Part shown: piece by piece, positions 33,406 through 46,600 of the stretch
Position numbering within the stretch: the stretch's first letter is position 1
Layout of the letters: every line of letters begins with the position of its first letter
Source of the DNA: Caenorhabditis elegans
Lineage: Eukaryota > Nematoda > Chromadorea > Rhabditida > Rhabditidae
DNA length: 64,000 bases
Reading direction: 5' to 3'
Assembly: GCF_000002985.6 (NCBI RefSeq)
Contig: NC_003283.11
Location: 13,950,001 to 14,014,000 of the forward strand
The notes under the pieces: generated by a model
The model's input: the letters and a program-made list of their open reading frames with translations, nothing else
What the model was told of the DNA's origin: nothing
Databases searched by the model: none
Translations under genes and position numbers: made by a program

Positions 33406-34005
33406 AAGGTGGGGTACCTAAATTGGAGACTTTGCTTTTTTAGACTCAAAATGGTCCAAAACTACCAAATTTCGTAATGAGACGTATTGAAAATTATTCA
33501 AAAAAAAGTTATGGCGCCTCAAAGTTTTGGAAAAATGACCTATTTTTAGCTAAAATCTCAAATTTTGGCTACTTCTCGGTGTCGCAGCGGTTGGAACTTA
33601 ATTTTTATTAAATTATCATCCTTTAATGTACGTTTTGGCATTTTATTTCGTGTTATTTCATTTATTGAAATGCTTTTTCAGTCGATGCGGGCACAAACTT
33701 TTATCGTATTTGTACCCGCATCGACTGAAAAAGCATCTCAATCAACGAAATAACACCTAATAAATTGCCAAAACGTGCATTAAAAGACGATAATCAAATA
33801 AAAATTAAGTTCCAACCGCTGAGACACCGAGAAGTTGCCAAAATTTGAGATTTTAGCTAAAAACAGGCCATTTTTCCAAAACTTTGAGCGGGCATAACTT
33901 TTTTTGACACATTTTCAGAACGTCTTACGAAATTTGGTAGTTTCGGACCATTTTGGGTCTAAAAATGCAAAGTCTGCAATTTTTGTACCCCACCTTTAAG
34001 TTAAG
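33406..34005. mobile_element. ~600-bp foldback element
   Basis: Outer ends 'acttaaaggtggggtacc' and 'gtaccccacctttaagtt' are inverted copies. Homology continues inward through 'actaccaaatttcgtaatga' and 'gcggttggaacttaattttt' on both sides to a central hairpin with 'cagtcgatgcgggcacaaac' and its inverse near 33680 and 33712. There is no ORF. A diverged partial relative occurs in ric-7 intron DNA at about 37960-38110. Confidence 0.8.
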
Positions 34006-34925
34006 TCGTAAAAAACATTTGTTTCAAGATACAGAAAAGTATTTTTGAAGGATATAAGATAAGATTTGCTCCTTTCCCCTTTTCTGAAACAATAGCTCCG
34101 TCTGTCGGAGAACAAAGCGTGCTTTTTAGAGGTGGATTCGATTTATGACTCTGGAGATAACTGTCTTCTATTAAGAAAAATATATCGGCGGAATATTTAA
34201 AATGGTTTCCAGTATATTATCTATTAGTATGACATGCAGTACGAATATATTTGTGAGCAAAGTTTCAATAGGAATTCCAAGTTTTCAAACTCATTTTTTC
34301 AACTGAAGATTACTAATTTTATCTTTACGGAGACTACAATTTTGACGGGTGTACATTTATGAAGAACTAAAAAATGATTTGAATATTTAAGTCATTTGAA
34401 TAAAAGCAGTGTTGTAAAAAGTAATCAAGTTTTGCTTTTACTATGATATTCAAAAAGAAGAAATACAACTTTCAAGTCACGTTACCTCTTTTTGCAGATA
34501 TTTCAGTTTTGAAATTATTGGCTTCCAGGGATCACTAAAAACTGCAATAATTTTTAAATTTTAATTGTTGCACCACAGCCATACTTGTTAGCAATGTTCA
34601 TAAAATTCTACGAGAAACTGTTTTTTCGAGGGTATATCCAATTTCAATTGCAATAACCGATTCAATAATTTTAATAACCGATTACTCCAAATATTAAATT
34701 AGAAAAAATATTTGTGGTTATCGTTTTATTGTTAAGTTGCAACTGGTCAACCTTGTAGCTCTTTCCGTATCTTGTGGATTCCATTTTTAATAGAAAGAAA
34801 AGATTTTACATTGAAAAACTGTTAAGGCCTCAAAAATTATAATTTTTTGTGTGCTATCTTTAACATTTTTTACTTATTTGTAAGAAAAATATAAAACGAT
34901 TGAGAACGTTCAGCCGGCACACTGA
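34006..34925. other. AT-rich intergenic DNA upstream of end-1
   Basis: No gene-like open frame with splice support. It contributes distal end-1 upstream sequence; the recognisable regulatory motifs are in the last ~200 bp before the gene. Confidence 0.4.
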
Positions 34926-34932
34926 GACGGAA

Positions 34933-35050
34933 AAGTATACCTTTTGGCGGACAGGTTCTGTATTTCTTTGAACAATGCCAAGTTGAACTGTATACTTCCC
35001 GCCACACGAGTTCGAAGACCATCACCCTATACAGTTTGCTCCGCCCTACC
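34933..35050 (+). promoter_or_regulatory. end-1: end-1 proximal promoter: two MED-type sites and Sp1-like GC boxes
   Basis: AAGTATAC at 34933-34940 and GTATACTT at 34990-34997 fit the MED-1/MED-2 core (RAGTATAC), in opposite orientations about 200 and 150 bp upstream of the ATG. GC boxes 'ctccgccctacc' (about 35039-35050) and 'ggcggag' (about 35061-35067) follow and suit SPTF-3/Sp1-type input. It is established that end-1 is activated in the E blastomere by MEDs, SKN-1 and POP-1; the assignment of these exact sites is from motif match. Confidence 0.8.
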
Positions 35051-35136
35051 TTAAATATAGGCGGAGCTTGCAAAGGGACCGACCATCAGTGCATAGAATC
35101 GTATCAAGAGTATCATTCTCATTTGTTATCTACAAT

Positions 35137-37000
35137 ATGTATCAATCGTCTTCTTCATCTCCATCTCCCCATCTTCCATATACCTATGGAGTCATTGACA
35201 AGGATGGAAATGTTCATTCCCATGAAATGCATTTTCCGGATAATCATGGAAATCCTTCGCCACTCGATGCTACACAAATGTACCAACAGGCTCCAGTTCA
35301 ATATGGTGGTGGAGATCAATATTTTGATGATTTTGGGCAATACTTTGGTAAGGTTTAACTTTCTTTTTGGGAAATTCTCGCTTTTTTCGAGGCTTTATTA
35401 GCAAAATTAAAAGTAGGCATTTTGTTTTTAATTGCTTCAAGCACTTCAAATGAACCAAATACTTCATAATTTCCGAAAACTCAAAGCAATTTGGTTAAGT
35501 TGTTGAGCATTCCATGTGCATCTCATGAATTTGAATCCTCGAAGACTGAAATTCTACGCTGAATTTTATATAGATTTTTTAGACATTTTTAACATTTTGA
35601 TAAATAATAATCAAGTTTATTTGAAAGTTTTTAAATTGAAAAATTCGATCATTCTGAGAAAACAGCCGGAGTTTGAATATTCGTTCTCCGCTGATTCCCT
35701 AGAAAATTCATCAAACGTTGGAATTTGAAAATTTTCTTTTTGAGTTGCTATATTTGGTTAAGATGCTACATAGGTTCTAGTCTTTGTAGTTTGTAGTTTT
35801 CGTAGTTTGTAGCCTGCAACGTCAAACTTCACACACAATAAGTAAAATTTGGTATAGTATTGGACTGTCGAAGTGTTGAAAATTTCAATTTTTAAAGAAG
35901 TGGAACCAAATATTTAGGCAATAATTAATTTTGCAGTTCAATCGTACGATCCAGCACAACAATCGACACCAGTGCATCCAATGTTTGGAAGTCTCGATAT
36001 GATGAATTGCTACTCACAACAGTATCCCCAAATTGGACAAGACTATCAACAACAGGAAATCGAAAATATTCCACCAGTCTCTACAAATCGCAAAATTGTG
36101 AACAAAAAGGTTTGGTTTTCTTCACTTTCAGAATCATTTTTATTTTATCATTTTCAGCCCTCAACGTTCCACACGAACTCTGTCTGCTCCAATCCAAATT
36201 GTAGAACTCGTGAGACAACTCTATGGAGAAGAACTGATTCAGGAGCTATTGAGTGCAAGTGAGTTGAGGTTTTTGAAATTAAAAATGAATAAGATAGGTA
36301 GTTTTTATTTCAAAATAGAAAAAAAAATCAGTTTTGAATAATTCACTATTCTATTTTTTCAAGAAATTTAGTTGTTCCAAAAAAAATTCTCGAAAATTTT
36401 TTAACGACGTCCGTAATCTTAGCGGAGCCCCTGAGAGAAACATCATTTGTTTTTGAAGGCTAGTTCAGGCGAGGTGAGACGGGGGTTAGACGCCTGTTTG
36501 AAACCTGCCATGAATTCATAAATTTATCATTTTATGAAAATTAAATAAAGAAATGTGAAAAAATTCCGGTGTATTTTAGGAGAAGGCGTGGGTGAAGGCA
36601 CGAGGCAGGCGGTGGTCGGCTTAAGGCCGGGCAGGCAGGCAGGGGTTTTGGAAGCTCTACTTTCTTAATGTTCTTGATTATTCTTCCTCCGAGACGTTTT
36701 CCAGGCGTCACCCCTAGGAACTCTCGTCCCAAATAAAATAAAAGATTTCAAAAATCTGTAAAAACTGAAAATACAATTGAGCGCATTTACAAACACACCA
36801 CATTTAAAATTAATTTCAGCGGTTGCTCCCTGTACTTCCGAAAAAATGGGATTCAAAGACCAGCCGAGTTGTGCCGTAAAACAATAATGAAAAGAAACCG
36901 ACGCCCACGTGCCGAAGTACAATCTCCAACACCAGAAGACTCGAAACTATGTCATAATACTACTCCACTACAGAACATTCCATCACAACATTTCTCTTAA
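35137..37000 (+). CDS. end-1: END-1 endoderm-specifying GATA factor, 221 aa
   Basis: Exons 35137-35347, 35937-36109, 36158-36258 and 36820-37000 join in phase to 221 codons, the known END-1 length. The N-terminal two thirds are Ser/Pro/Gln/Tyr-rich without a fold. The single GATA-type zinc finger at about residues 135-170 reads '[19 protein letters not shown]' then '[16 protein letters not shown]', followed by the basic tail '[14 protein letters not shown]'. The first Cys pair is spaced C-x4-C, the second C-x2-C, with 17 residues between. END-1 is transiently expressed in the E lineage and switches on elt-7 and elt-2 to commit cells to gut. The last intron (561 nt) splits the zinc finger between Cys3 and Cys4. 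The neighbour ric-7 is convergent. Confidence 0.95.
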
Positions 37001-37689
37001 ATTTATCTTATCTTTTTATGTGTATGCTCCTTTGTTCCTTTTGATGATCTCTAAATGAATGTGACAGTTCTACTGATAAGCTCTTTTTGTGTGCTACCAA
37101 TCAGGGGAACTCTAACTAAAGTTTTCTGTCTCTGGGGATTTCTCTAGTATAAAAACATTATTAAATTTAAAATTTCTAATCATTCATCAAAAAAATTGAT
37201 AAACTTGATAAAAATCTTTCAAGAAATCATTAACAAATTGTCAAGAAAGCAGTCATAAAATGTGAGAAAAAATAATGATAACATGAATTGCCTATGAATT
37301 CAGAAAAAAAGCGCTACGAGACCTAAAATTCTACAAAAAATACAGAAACTTTTGAACCAGCGAGAATGGAGGGAAAACCTACGGAAAGTGGGGGTGAATT
37401 GGCACCGGGAACATGAAAAATTTGGAAAGTTTGGGAGAAAAATTGAACAAAACTCGATATTTCTTAGAGCTCCTCGAGTTGAAAAGAGCCTCCTACACTG
37501 GGATGGGGTTGCAGGATCGAACAGGTGAAGGGAAACACATAAAAAATTTTGTTGAGGAAATTATTGAATTAGAGTTTTGATTACCCGATATAAATACAGA
37601 AAAATTGAGTATTTTCAAGATGACAAAAGAAGGTGAAAATTATAAGCCCGTTTTACAAGTTACGAATAACAAAAAGAGGGTCCTAGTTA
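37001..37689. other. Tail-to-tail spacer between end-1 and ric-7
   Basis: It contains the 3' ends of two convergent transcripts. There is no AATAAA close after end-1 in perfect form, and no further coding exon or repeat is recognised. Confidence 0.4.
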
Positions 37690-40600
37690 TTATTCATCGT
37701 CCGGTATGTAGAACAGGGGAACCGGACGTTTTCCAAGGCGTAGCCATGTTAGACAAGGCGCAGATATAGGTGATGCTGATGCAGAAAAACGATTGATTTT
37801 TGGATGTTCGGATAGTCCACGGGCATCAATGATTTCGATGGAGACGCCACTGATTCGGCAGAGAATGTTCCAGAGAATCTGAAATGAGAATATGGTAAAC
37901 TATGAAGCAAGTTCCATTTTGAAATTTTGTTTCTAGTTAAAGGCTTGTATAGACTGAAACTGACACAAAACGGCTGAATTTTGTAATGAGACTTCTCAAA
38001 AAAAATCCAAAAAGGTTTTATGGCGGATCAAATTTCGAAAAAAGACCAAATTGCGCTAAAATCAGAAATTTTGCCAATGTGCTCTTGTCACAGTAGCTGG
38101 AATACAGAGCTATTAAAAACATTTTTTGAGATTTTTATCAAGAAACTTAGACTTTTCAGGCACATTTTCCATCTTACGGTATAATGCACTATTTCCAGTG
38201 AAACTTTCCAAGTGCGAATAACTAAGTAAAGGGCATTTTGGGTATTCTTAAAGTCACGCACTACTTTCCTAAAATAGTAAAATAACTACTAATGCAAAAG
38301 TTCTTAGATGTGTTGCTCTTAACCCACCAGTTTCAATGAACTGTGCAAAATTCGCCTGATCATTCTTATGACGCTGTGAGACATCGTCACACTTGTTTTG
38401 TAAATGTTTTGAAAGATCCATGAAATCTAACAAAAACTGATCATTTTGCTCAATTGTGAGAGAAAAAAAAACATAATTTAATCTAATTCAAAAGTTGGTC
38501 ATTTTCCAAGAACGCTTCAAATTTCTAAAAGCTCTCGCTTTGGAACGAATTTCAATAAAGTAAAGTATTCTTGCCTACGTAATAATTTATTCTTAGTATA
38601 AAACAATAAATCTTATGATAACAAAGAAAACGTTGTGTCATCACAATTCAAGAACAAAAGAAGTTCGAGATTATGCAGTACATCTGGTTGATTTTGATGA
38701 GCACAAAAAACAAGAAACTGCTTTTTCTGATTTGATGGCTACATCATAGGTGCACAAGAGTTCTATATTTTATGAATCAGCTTCATTTCGTTTTAAAAAT
38801 TATCCTAGTGATTTCAGATCACAGATTTCTTAAATTTAAAAGTGATTTCATGTAATTTTTGGTGCAAATTTATAAATATTCAAAAGGGCAATATTGGTAA
38901 AAGGTTTTTAAATGCGGTCAGAATCGACTTTTCTCCTGCGTTGTCACCGGATAAGCGTCATAACCAACTCCCACATTTTTGCAAGATTTGAAAAAAAAAA
39001 TTGGGAGGTTAGGGTGATGATGCTGAAGGTATACTTAGAAACGTATTGGAGGTGGAAAAACAAGCATCAGTATTTATGAAGCTGGTCTTTTCAGATATCA
39101 TGGAAAAATAGCCAACGAAAAGACATTGCAATGACCGAGATTTCTGTTTAAAATAGGTATTTTTTGGAAAATTCTCAAAATGTTTGCATAATTCTCAACA
39201 TATTCAAAACACGATGAATGAAGTTGGATAATTATGAAATTTAGTTTTTATCCTAAATTTGGCCATTACACATGGTGTCAGAGTGTCCCATTTCGGTTTG
39301 ATCTACGTAGATCTACAAAAAAGCGGGAGTTGAGACGCAGACTTCTCAACTGATTTCGCATGGTTCAGAGCGTGCTAACGTTACTTTTTTTGGGAAAATT
39401 CCCTTGTAGATCAAATCGTAATGGGACAACCTGACACCACGTGCCGTTAGGGGGAATTTTGAGTCTTGGGAAGTAACACGAAATTTACTTGTCCCATACG
39501 GTAACATACGGTAACTTTCTTATTTCAACAGAGGCAAACTTGCAAATTAATCTAAAATATTATCAAGCTCTCAAAATCCTCTAAATTCGTCGGCGAACAT
39601 CGGCTTAACCGCTCAAATTAGTCTGCGCGCATTTCAAATATTCCAAATTCCATATCTATACCTTTGGAGGTAAATCGTCATCTCCTCGGTCAACGAGAAT
39701 CTTGAAAATGTCTGCAGGACTGTCCACATTGAACCAATCTTCACAGAAAAGTCCAGCAAGTCGTTCGTCATACGCTCTCTTCGCTTCGAGAACCATCAAC
39801 ACTTGGTAGGCTTTATGGTGATCTTCTTCAAGTCCGGATAACGAATCAGTTGATGCCTGAAACATTTGGAAAATGAATGGAATTATGGTGTCGATGTATG
39901 ATTTGAAAGTAATCGTAAGATTGGTCAGATCATTGCAGATTTTATAAAGTTGCGTTTGCGTAGGCATAGTCCTTCAGCATCTAACATCACTGAACATCAA
40001 TTTGAACTATGGCTTGTTTTCGTAGAAATTCATTCTTTTTCTAGGAATAATTAAACTATTGTTCTAAAAAAGAAAAAGTGAACTACCGGAAACAAAGAAG
40101 CCATGCTGAGCGTAGAAAATCGTCGGAAATCACGACATTAAAAAAGTTCAGTGCCAGCGACCTTTATTTCAGATTTTGAAAATTAAATCGACGAAAATCA
40201 ATTTTTCCCCAACATTTTAGAAAACAATGTATACAAGAAAAAAAACAATGCATGCAAACAATGCAAACAATGTGTTTGTTTTATAAGAATTTTTTTGGCA
40301 GATTTGAGTGGAAATCAAAAATCTGAAAAGCCCGGTTTTGGGGAAATTCTACCCAAAATCTGAGAAAAATGAACTGAAAAACTTTCAGATTGAAATTTTA
40401 TGGAAATTTTTTTAGCATGTTTAGTATGTTTCAATGGTATTTTTATCTATACTTCTACTTATTCATTTTTTAAATGTAATTTAACTAAACTATTCTATCA
40501 AAAGTTTATTAAAATGCCACCGGACATTAAATTAAACCAAATTTTTATAATTGAATTTCATGAAATTTGATAACTTTAGCATTTCCGGTAACCGGGATAC

Positions 40601-43600
40601 ATGACATTTCAAACTAAAAACTCAAAGAAAAAGTTGTCGTTCTTTGAAACAAGTCACACTTATAGTTTGTAGAAGAATCACACGAAAGACCAAATTTTCT
40701 AGTAAATTTTTTGTAAACGTGGGAAAATTGTAGTGATGTTGAGTAATGTAGTGTGGTCGAAGCATTTCTGTTGAAACTCACCAAATCATGCAACTTTTTC
40801 AGATCTTTTCGCATTGAAGACGGACTGTAGCCTGGCCATTTATTCATAAAATCGCATTCTTGGACTGCATTGTCGAATCGCTGGAAAATAAACATATATT
40901 AGTTTTAATCTCCAAAAAAAATAATTTCTGGACTCGGAGATTTTGTTTAGAAAGTAATCTACCAAATCGCGCGGGTTTATAAAATTTGCCTCCCATAAGA
41001 ATAAGTCTACTTTAAGCCAGTTTTTGCGTGGTTTTTGTTTTGTTGTTCTCCTCTCATACATCGGATTTTACTGTAATCCTATAAAGTGATTCAATTTCCT
41101 ATTCTCATATCGTAGACATGTTGATTTGAAAGGAAACTGTCTCGTTTGACGTATTATAATAATCATTATTATTATTCACAGGCATTATTCTTCCTTTTTC
41201 CAGCTAGTCGACAGTTTCTGAAACTGTGGACACTTGGGGTTTTGAGCTCAAAAATCACAAGACAGAATATTAAATACTTCCACTTTTTTCACAGGTCAGA
41301 TCTATCTGCAACAAAATGTAGTCAGAATGATACCAGATATAGGGTCATTTGACAAGGGTCCTTCTTCCTTTATTGACGTCAATAATGAAATCAGAACAAG
41401 AAATTGGGTGAAAAGTGCAAAGGGCACAAGATGTACTTTTGCCATTTTTTTAAATTTCTTTTTGAGCATCTTCGTGACCATTCAATCATTTTCAGAAGCG
41501 TTCTTCACACGCAAATGTGCCACTTCCACACCTCTCAAAAATTTGAAATTTTCACGCTGAAAATTGGATTCCTCATTTTGTGTGGTTCCTGGACACTTTA
41601 AGATTCACTAGGATTAAATTGAGATTAACAGTGACGCCCGGGAGCTCGGACTTTTCGGTTTTTTTCGGATGGGAATGCCGACTAGAAAAGTTACATTCGT
41701 TGAAGTGAGACATATTTAAAAGTACAAAACGATTTGTTGATCTTCTATACTTTATCAAATGTCTCTTTAAAGCTACTGGCAAACATTCAAATGATCACCT
41801 CATAAGGCGTGGTAGATCAATCACTAAACGTGCAGATTGTCTTTAAAAAAATTTTAACTCCAAAATTTGGTCGTTCAAATAATGAGTCAACGTTGTGGCT
41901 CACAAAACAGAAGAGTTCAGAAATATTTTTGGTGCTGGTAGCGATGCGGATAACTAATTAGTAGAGGCTAACTGAAATCATTCACGTCAAGAGGCAAAAG
42001 AACACCGAATCGCTGAGTCAAAAAGAGTTCTGATCAACAGTAGGGAAGATCGCACTGTGTAGAATGATCTCAAATGGCGCCCTGTTTGGTACGGTGAAAT
42101 ATAGGGCTGTACAACCGGACGTCCGGTCGTCCGAACCGGACGCACATGCGTCCGGTTGGGGGTAGCTATCCACGACGGCCGACAATTTCCGAGTTTCGCC
42201 ACTCACTATAAAACTGCTGATTAAGTATAGTGAGTGGCGAAACTCGGAAATTGTCGGCCGCCGTGGAAACCTACCCCAAAACCGGACGCAGTGCGTCCGG
42301 TGGTGTCAAAATCGGACGACCGGACGCCGATTTGTACAGCCCTAGTGAAATAAGTACACGTCAAAAACCCCAATTAGTGAATAAAGGGATATCCGTGTTA
42401 TTTTTTTCCGATCTCCTCATTCTGAAAACCTTACTATCTATATGACATAACTTGGCATTCTTCCCTTGATCCTTATGTACTTTTAACTTAATCAAAACAT
42501 GAGCTGACCATTTATCTTAACATTATCACCCGTATCTGTCACATGTTTCTAAAAAACACCTCCTGATCTTCAGCTTTTCTTTTCCACCTCCTTTTTCCTA
42601 TTTTCCAGCTCTGTTCAAAGCCCGCCTTTCGTTACTAAAAAACTGACTCCGCCCATTTCAGCTTCATCATATAAACAGAGTTGGCAGTAGGGCTAATCAC
42701 TACTTCGAGTCACTCGGACATCTGCCGATCTCTTTTTTTCGATCTCACTGAAACGGTCGACATGTTGAACACTCCAACTGTTATTCTCATCTCTTCACTC
42801 GTCCTGGCCTCGGGTTACAGTGTTCGTTCAACTGCTAAGAACACCGTTCAAGATGCTCACGATCAACTCACAAAGAGCATTCGGTGCTGGGAGCCGATTG
42901 ATGTCAACAATCCATCAAAAGGATACACGATGAGCGAGCCGATCTACGAGTTGTGTAGCTACATGCCAGACCCAAAGGACTACAACAAGTACTACGTCAA
43001 TGGAGTTCAAATGGATTCCGATGATTACACCAACATCTTGGCCATGTACGGAAATCCAATCCCAGGACACGCTGTGATCAACGTTTGTCTACAAGAGGTA
43101 GGTTCAATATTATCAGGCTTAATATAATTGGAGGAATCGGTTTCTTATATAAAATCACTTCAGGCATTCCAATTCCACGCTGCAAACCATCCATCTCAGG
43201 TCAGCCTACGTTGTTTGTGCAAAAGAGACGGTTGCAATCTACCAAAAGGATTTACAACCTTCCTCGATTTCAATAAGCTCCCGATGCCAGAAGTCTTCTA
43301 CTAATTCCTGAATCCTTTCGTCCAATAATATGCTATTCGTCGGGATGTCGCCAGTCTTCTTTTCCTATAATCCCCATTTTTGAATAATTCCTGATTTTCT
43401 TCTTCCTTGAACCCGTGATAATGACCATTTCTGATAATTGAACAAACGAACTGAATAAAGATGAGAAACGTTGCAGTATTCTGAGTTGTTCCATAATCCC
43501 AGAATCTTCAAATGATCGATTGCTTACGAATATTTGAAAGAAAAAGTGAACAAAGACTATGGTATACATACTCTCCCAACTATAAGTTAGCCGACTATTT

Positions 43601-46600
43601 TCAGATATCATGAAGAGGCTCCTTCGACGTAGGTAAATCTTCTGATTATACCCATTCATCTTGATTGTATAAATGCCGGATTAACTGACATCCATTATTG
43701 CTTTCCATTCTTAATCCGATTAGATTATTCCATTTGTAGATCCACCAAAAAATGAAATATATGTGTGACGTATAGAGACCAAAGAAGCTATTCATTATTC
43801 TAGATCATTCCAACTGTCTAACTTTGGTTTTCAAACTTTTAAACAGTAAATAAATGAGCCCTGAAGAGTTGATCGCCGTGCGCGTCCAACATCACCCATA
43901 CAACTCATAAAGTATTCTTCGTGTGAGGTCTTGTTTACGTCACGGGCTCTTCTTGCCAAAAAGCGAAAAGCTAAAAACGAAGAACATACAACGCAACATA
44001 GGTTATTCTGCAAAATTAATGAGATCTTGCTGATGAGAGTAATCGAACACAAATTCTTCGATGCATCTGAATGATCAATCTGGCAATGAGCAATGGATAC
44101 ACATAAATTATTTCCCCTGCAAAACTAGTGGCATTCAATTTGCATTTTAATGATAATATGGGAATGAGCACGAATCCTCGCTTATTCCATTTATAACATT
44201 CAGGTTAACCGGTCTAGTGATTCTGAACTTTAGCAGACGAGTTAATGATAACCAAGACGTCGAAATCATCAGAGCTGACATTATTGACTTTTCAGCAGAA
44301 TTCAATACGTCAGACACATCTTCTAATTGGGACGAAGCTTCTAGATATTGTGCAATGATGCTTCTCATCTGAAACCTTGTCTGGCGGAGCCAACTTGCAC
44401 TTTTCAAGATATTATTCAAGAAGCACGTCAAAGGTGTGGTGGGTGGTGAAACGCAAGAAAAAACTAAAAATATCCTAAATGTTCTATAATCTTTTATTAT
44501 TGTTTGGGTATTTGATACCAGATCGTGATATTCCAATCATCCAAATGGGATAAGAAGCTATTCTAGATTTTCTGTCATTTCTTGAGCTGAAAACAGCTTT
44601 CTTCAATAATCGCGGGGTTTCTTGGCATCGGAGGATTCAAATGTAAAAATCTGCGAACTTAAAGGTTTTCAAACAAACTTCAAAGAGCATGAAAAATCAC
44701 ATAAAGTGGTTAGATTCTCTAGAACAAAATATTACAGTAGTACTCTATGAATGATTCACTGAAAATTTCGAAAAACAAATGTATTCTCATTTTTAGAAAA
44801 AAAAACAATTCGTACCGAAGTCAAATCGTGACGACTTTAATCCGCTTTTTATTTTCTTTTTTGTTCGACAACTGGCTTCAATAACGACAATAACGCACGT
44901 AATTAATTGAGAAATCCGGTGGATGTGTCATTGGAAGAAAAATTGAATTTTCAAAAAACGATGGGGACCCATTTTTAATCAAAAGAGCATGGGTGCTTTG
45001 TTCATTTTATCTTGTTATTCTTGAAATTTCATTCCATTTTTTAAGCACACGGGGGTACTTTCAAATGCGGAAATTTTTTTGGCATTTTTGTGAAATTGCT
45101 CACCTTTTCAATAATCGACCACGTGGCGTCGCGAAGAAGTGAACATTTGTGATAAAGAGCCGATCGCATGAATAGAGAAACACATGATTCATTTGATTCG
45201 GTGACACTCGGAACGGCGACTCGTTTCAGACGACGCTTATGATAGATGGTTTGGAGGTCCTGTAATAACTTTGAAATGGTGTAATTTTTTTTTTTTTTGA
45301 AAAAACTTGAAGGATTTTCAAATTCTCAACAATTTTGATGATGTATTGTGAATGTTTTTTTTAATCGATTAAAGCACATTCACATTTTCACCATTTAAAA
45401 TTAATTAGAATTCCATTTTGCACAAAGTTGGAGAAAGTAACCAGACGAGCAAAAAAACCTTTTCGAGGTAAAATGGACTTACAAAATAGATATTGGTTTT
45501 TAAAAAAAATCAAATCCGTAATTTTTAAGAGGGCTATTTTTGTGTGTAAAAAACTATTTAAAAAAGTATTCATTTTTTTGCATTTTTGGCCATTGTCTTT
45601 AATTGTGTCAAAAAAAATTTGTTTTAATTCAATAAAACATTACTTTACATTTTTAGACATCACATGAATAACCCCATACTTAAGAAGTTTTTCTGAAAGT
45701 TCTCACCCTAAATGGTGGTGAATATGGCTGAAAAATTTCACAAGCCATCACCATCAAATCTCTCGACATTTTCGGAGCAAACTTTGGCTCAATTTCCCGC
45801 GTTACAGATGAAGAAGCAATTGACAGGGCTCGTTGAACGGCAACTTCTGATTCAAGATCCCAATCAAGGTTTGCTCGTCGAAGTCTTTGTGGTGATGATC
45901 CTTCTTCATCGAATCCAATACGACTCGGTCCGTTACGATCAATATCATCACACCATTCCAGTGAAGCACACGACGGAGCTACAATTGACATGTTATCGGA
46001 TTCCTGGAGAACGTATAATCTGAAAAAATGTCAATTTTAATGATCAGCTTTGAAATTTTCGGATGTTTCTAATAGTGCACAGTTTGAAACTTGAAAAATT
46101 TGTCATTTTCACATTTTCAGATTATAAAAATTTTATTCTGAAACCTTTATATGCGTGATTTTTAAGATTTTTCATGTTATAATAATTATTATTTTTCAAG
46201 TGACGAATTCTCCTGATTCACTGAAATAGACAATAGTGGGATTTCCAAAAAAAACTTTCGGTGCTTCATTCCAACTTTTGAGCTCTTTCTGCAAAAATGT
46301 CATCTTCCTGTTATTTTCTGGAACGGAAAACATGACGCAGTTATTACTTTTTTTTCTGCAAAAAAAGAAGAGAATGAATCAGCATAATCATAATCCAATT
46401 CGGGATGGGGATCTACTTTTCTATTCATTCGCCTTGTTCAAAACAGGAAAAAAGTTCTAATCTAGTATATGACGTGGTTTTTATCATAATAACACCAAGA
46501 GCATCATTTTTTGGGGTACAAAAATTAGTTTTATAAATTTTTTAAAATTAAATTTGGTGCCGATGGCACCACATTGTTTTTTAATTTTAAACTTATAAGA

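Noticed and set aside
39841-39980. Upstream extension of ric-7 exon 12 starting at an ATG near 39967
   Set aside because: Exon 11 ends in phase 0 and TTTCAG at 39857 gives an in-phase join; upstream extension meets a stop and has no suitable acceptor.
44147-44536. 129-codon minus-strand open frame in the ric-7 intron
   Set aside because: Composition is not convincing, no phase-compatible splice into ric-7 exons; the opposite strand looks more coding-like.
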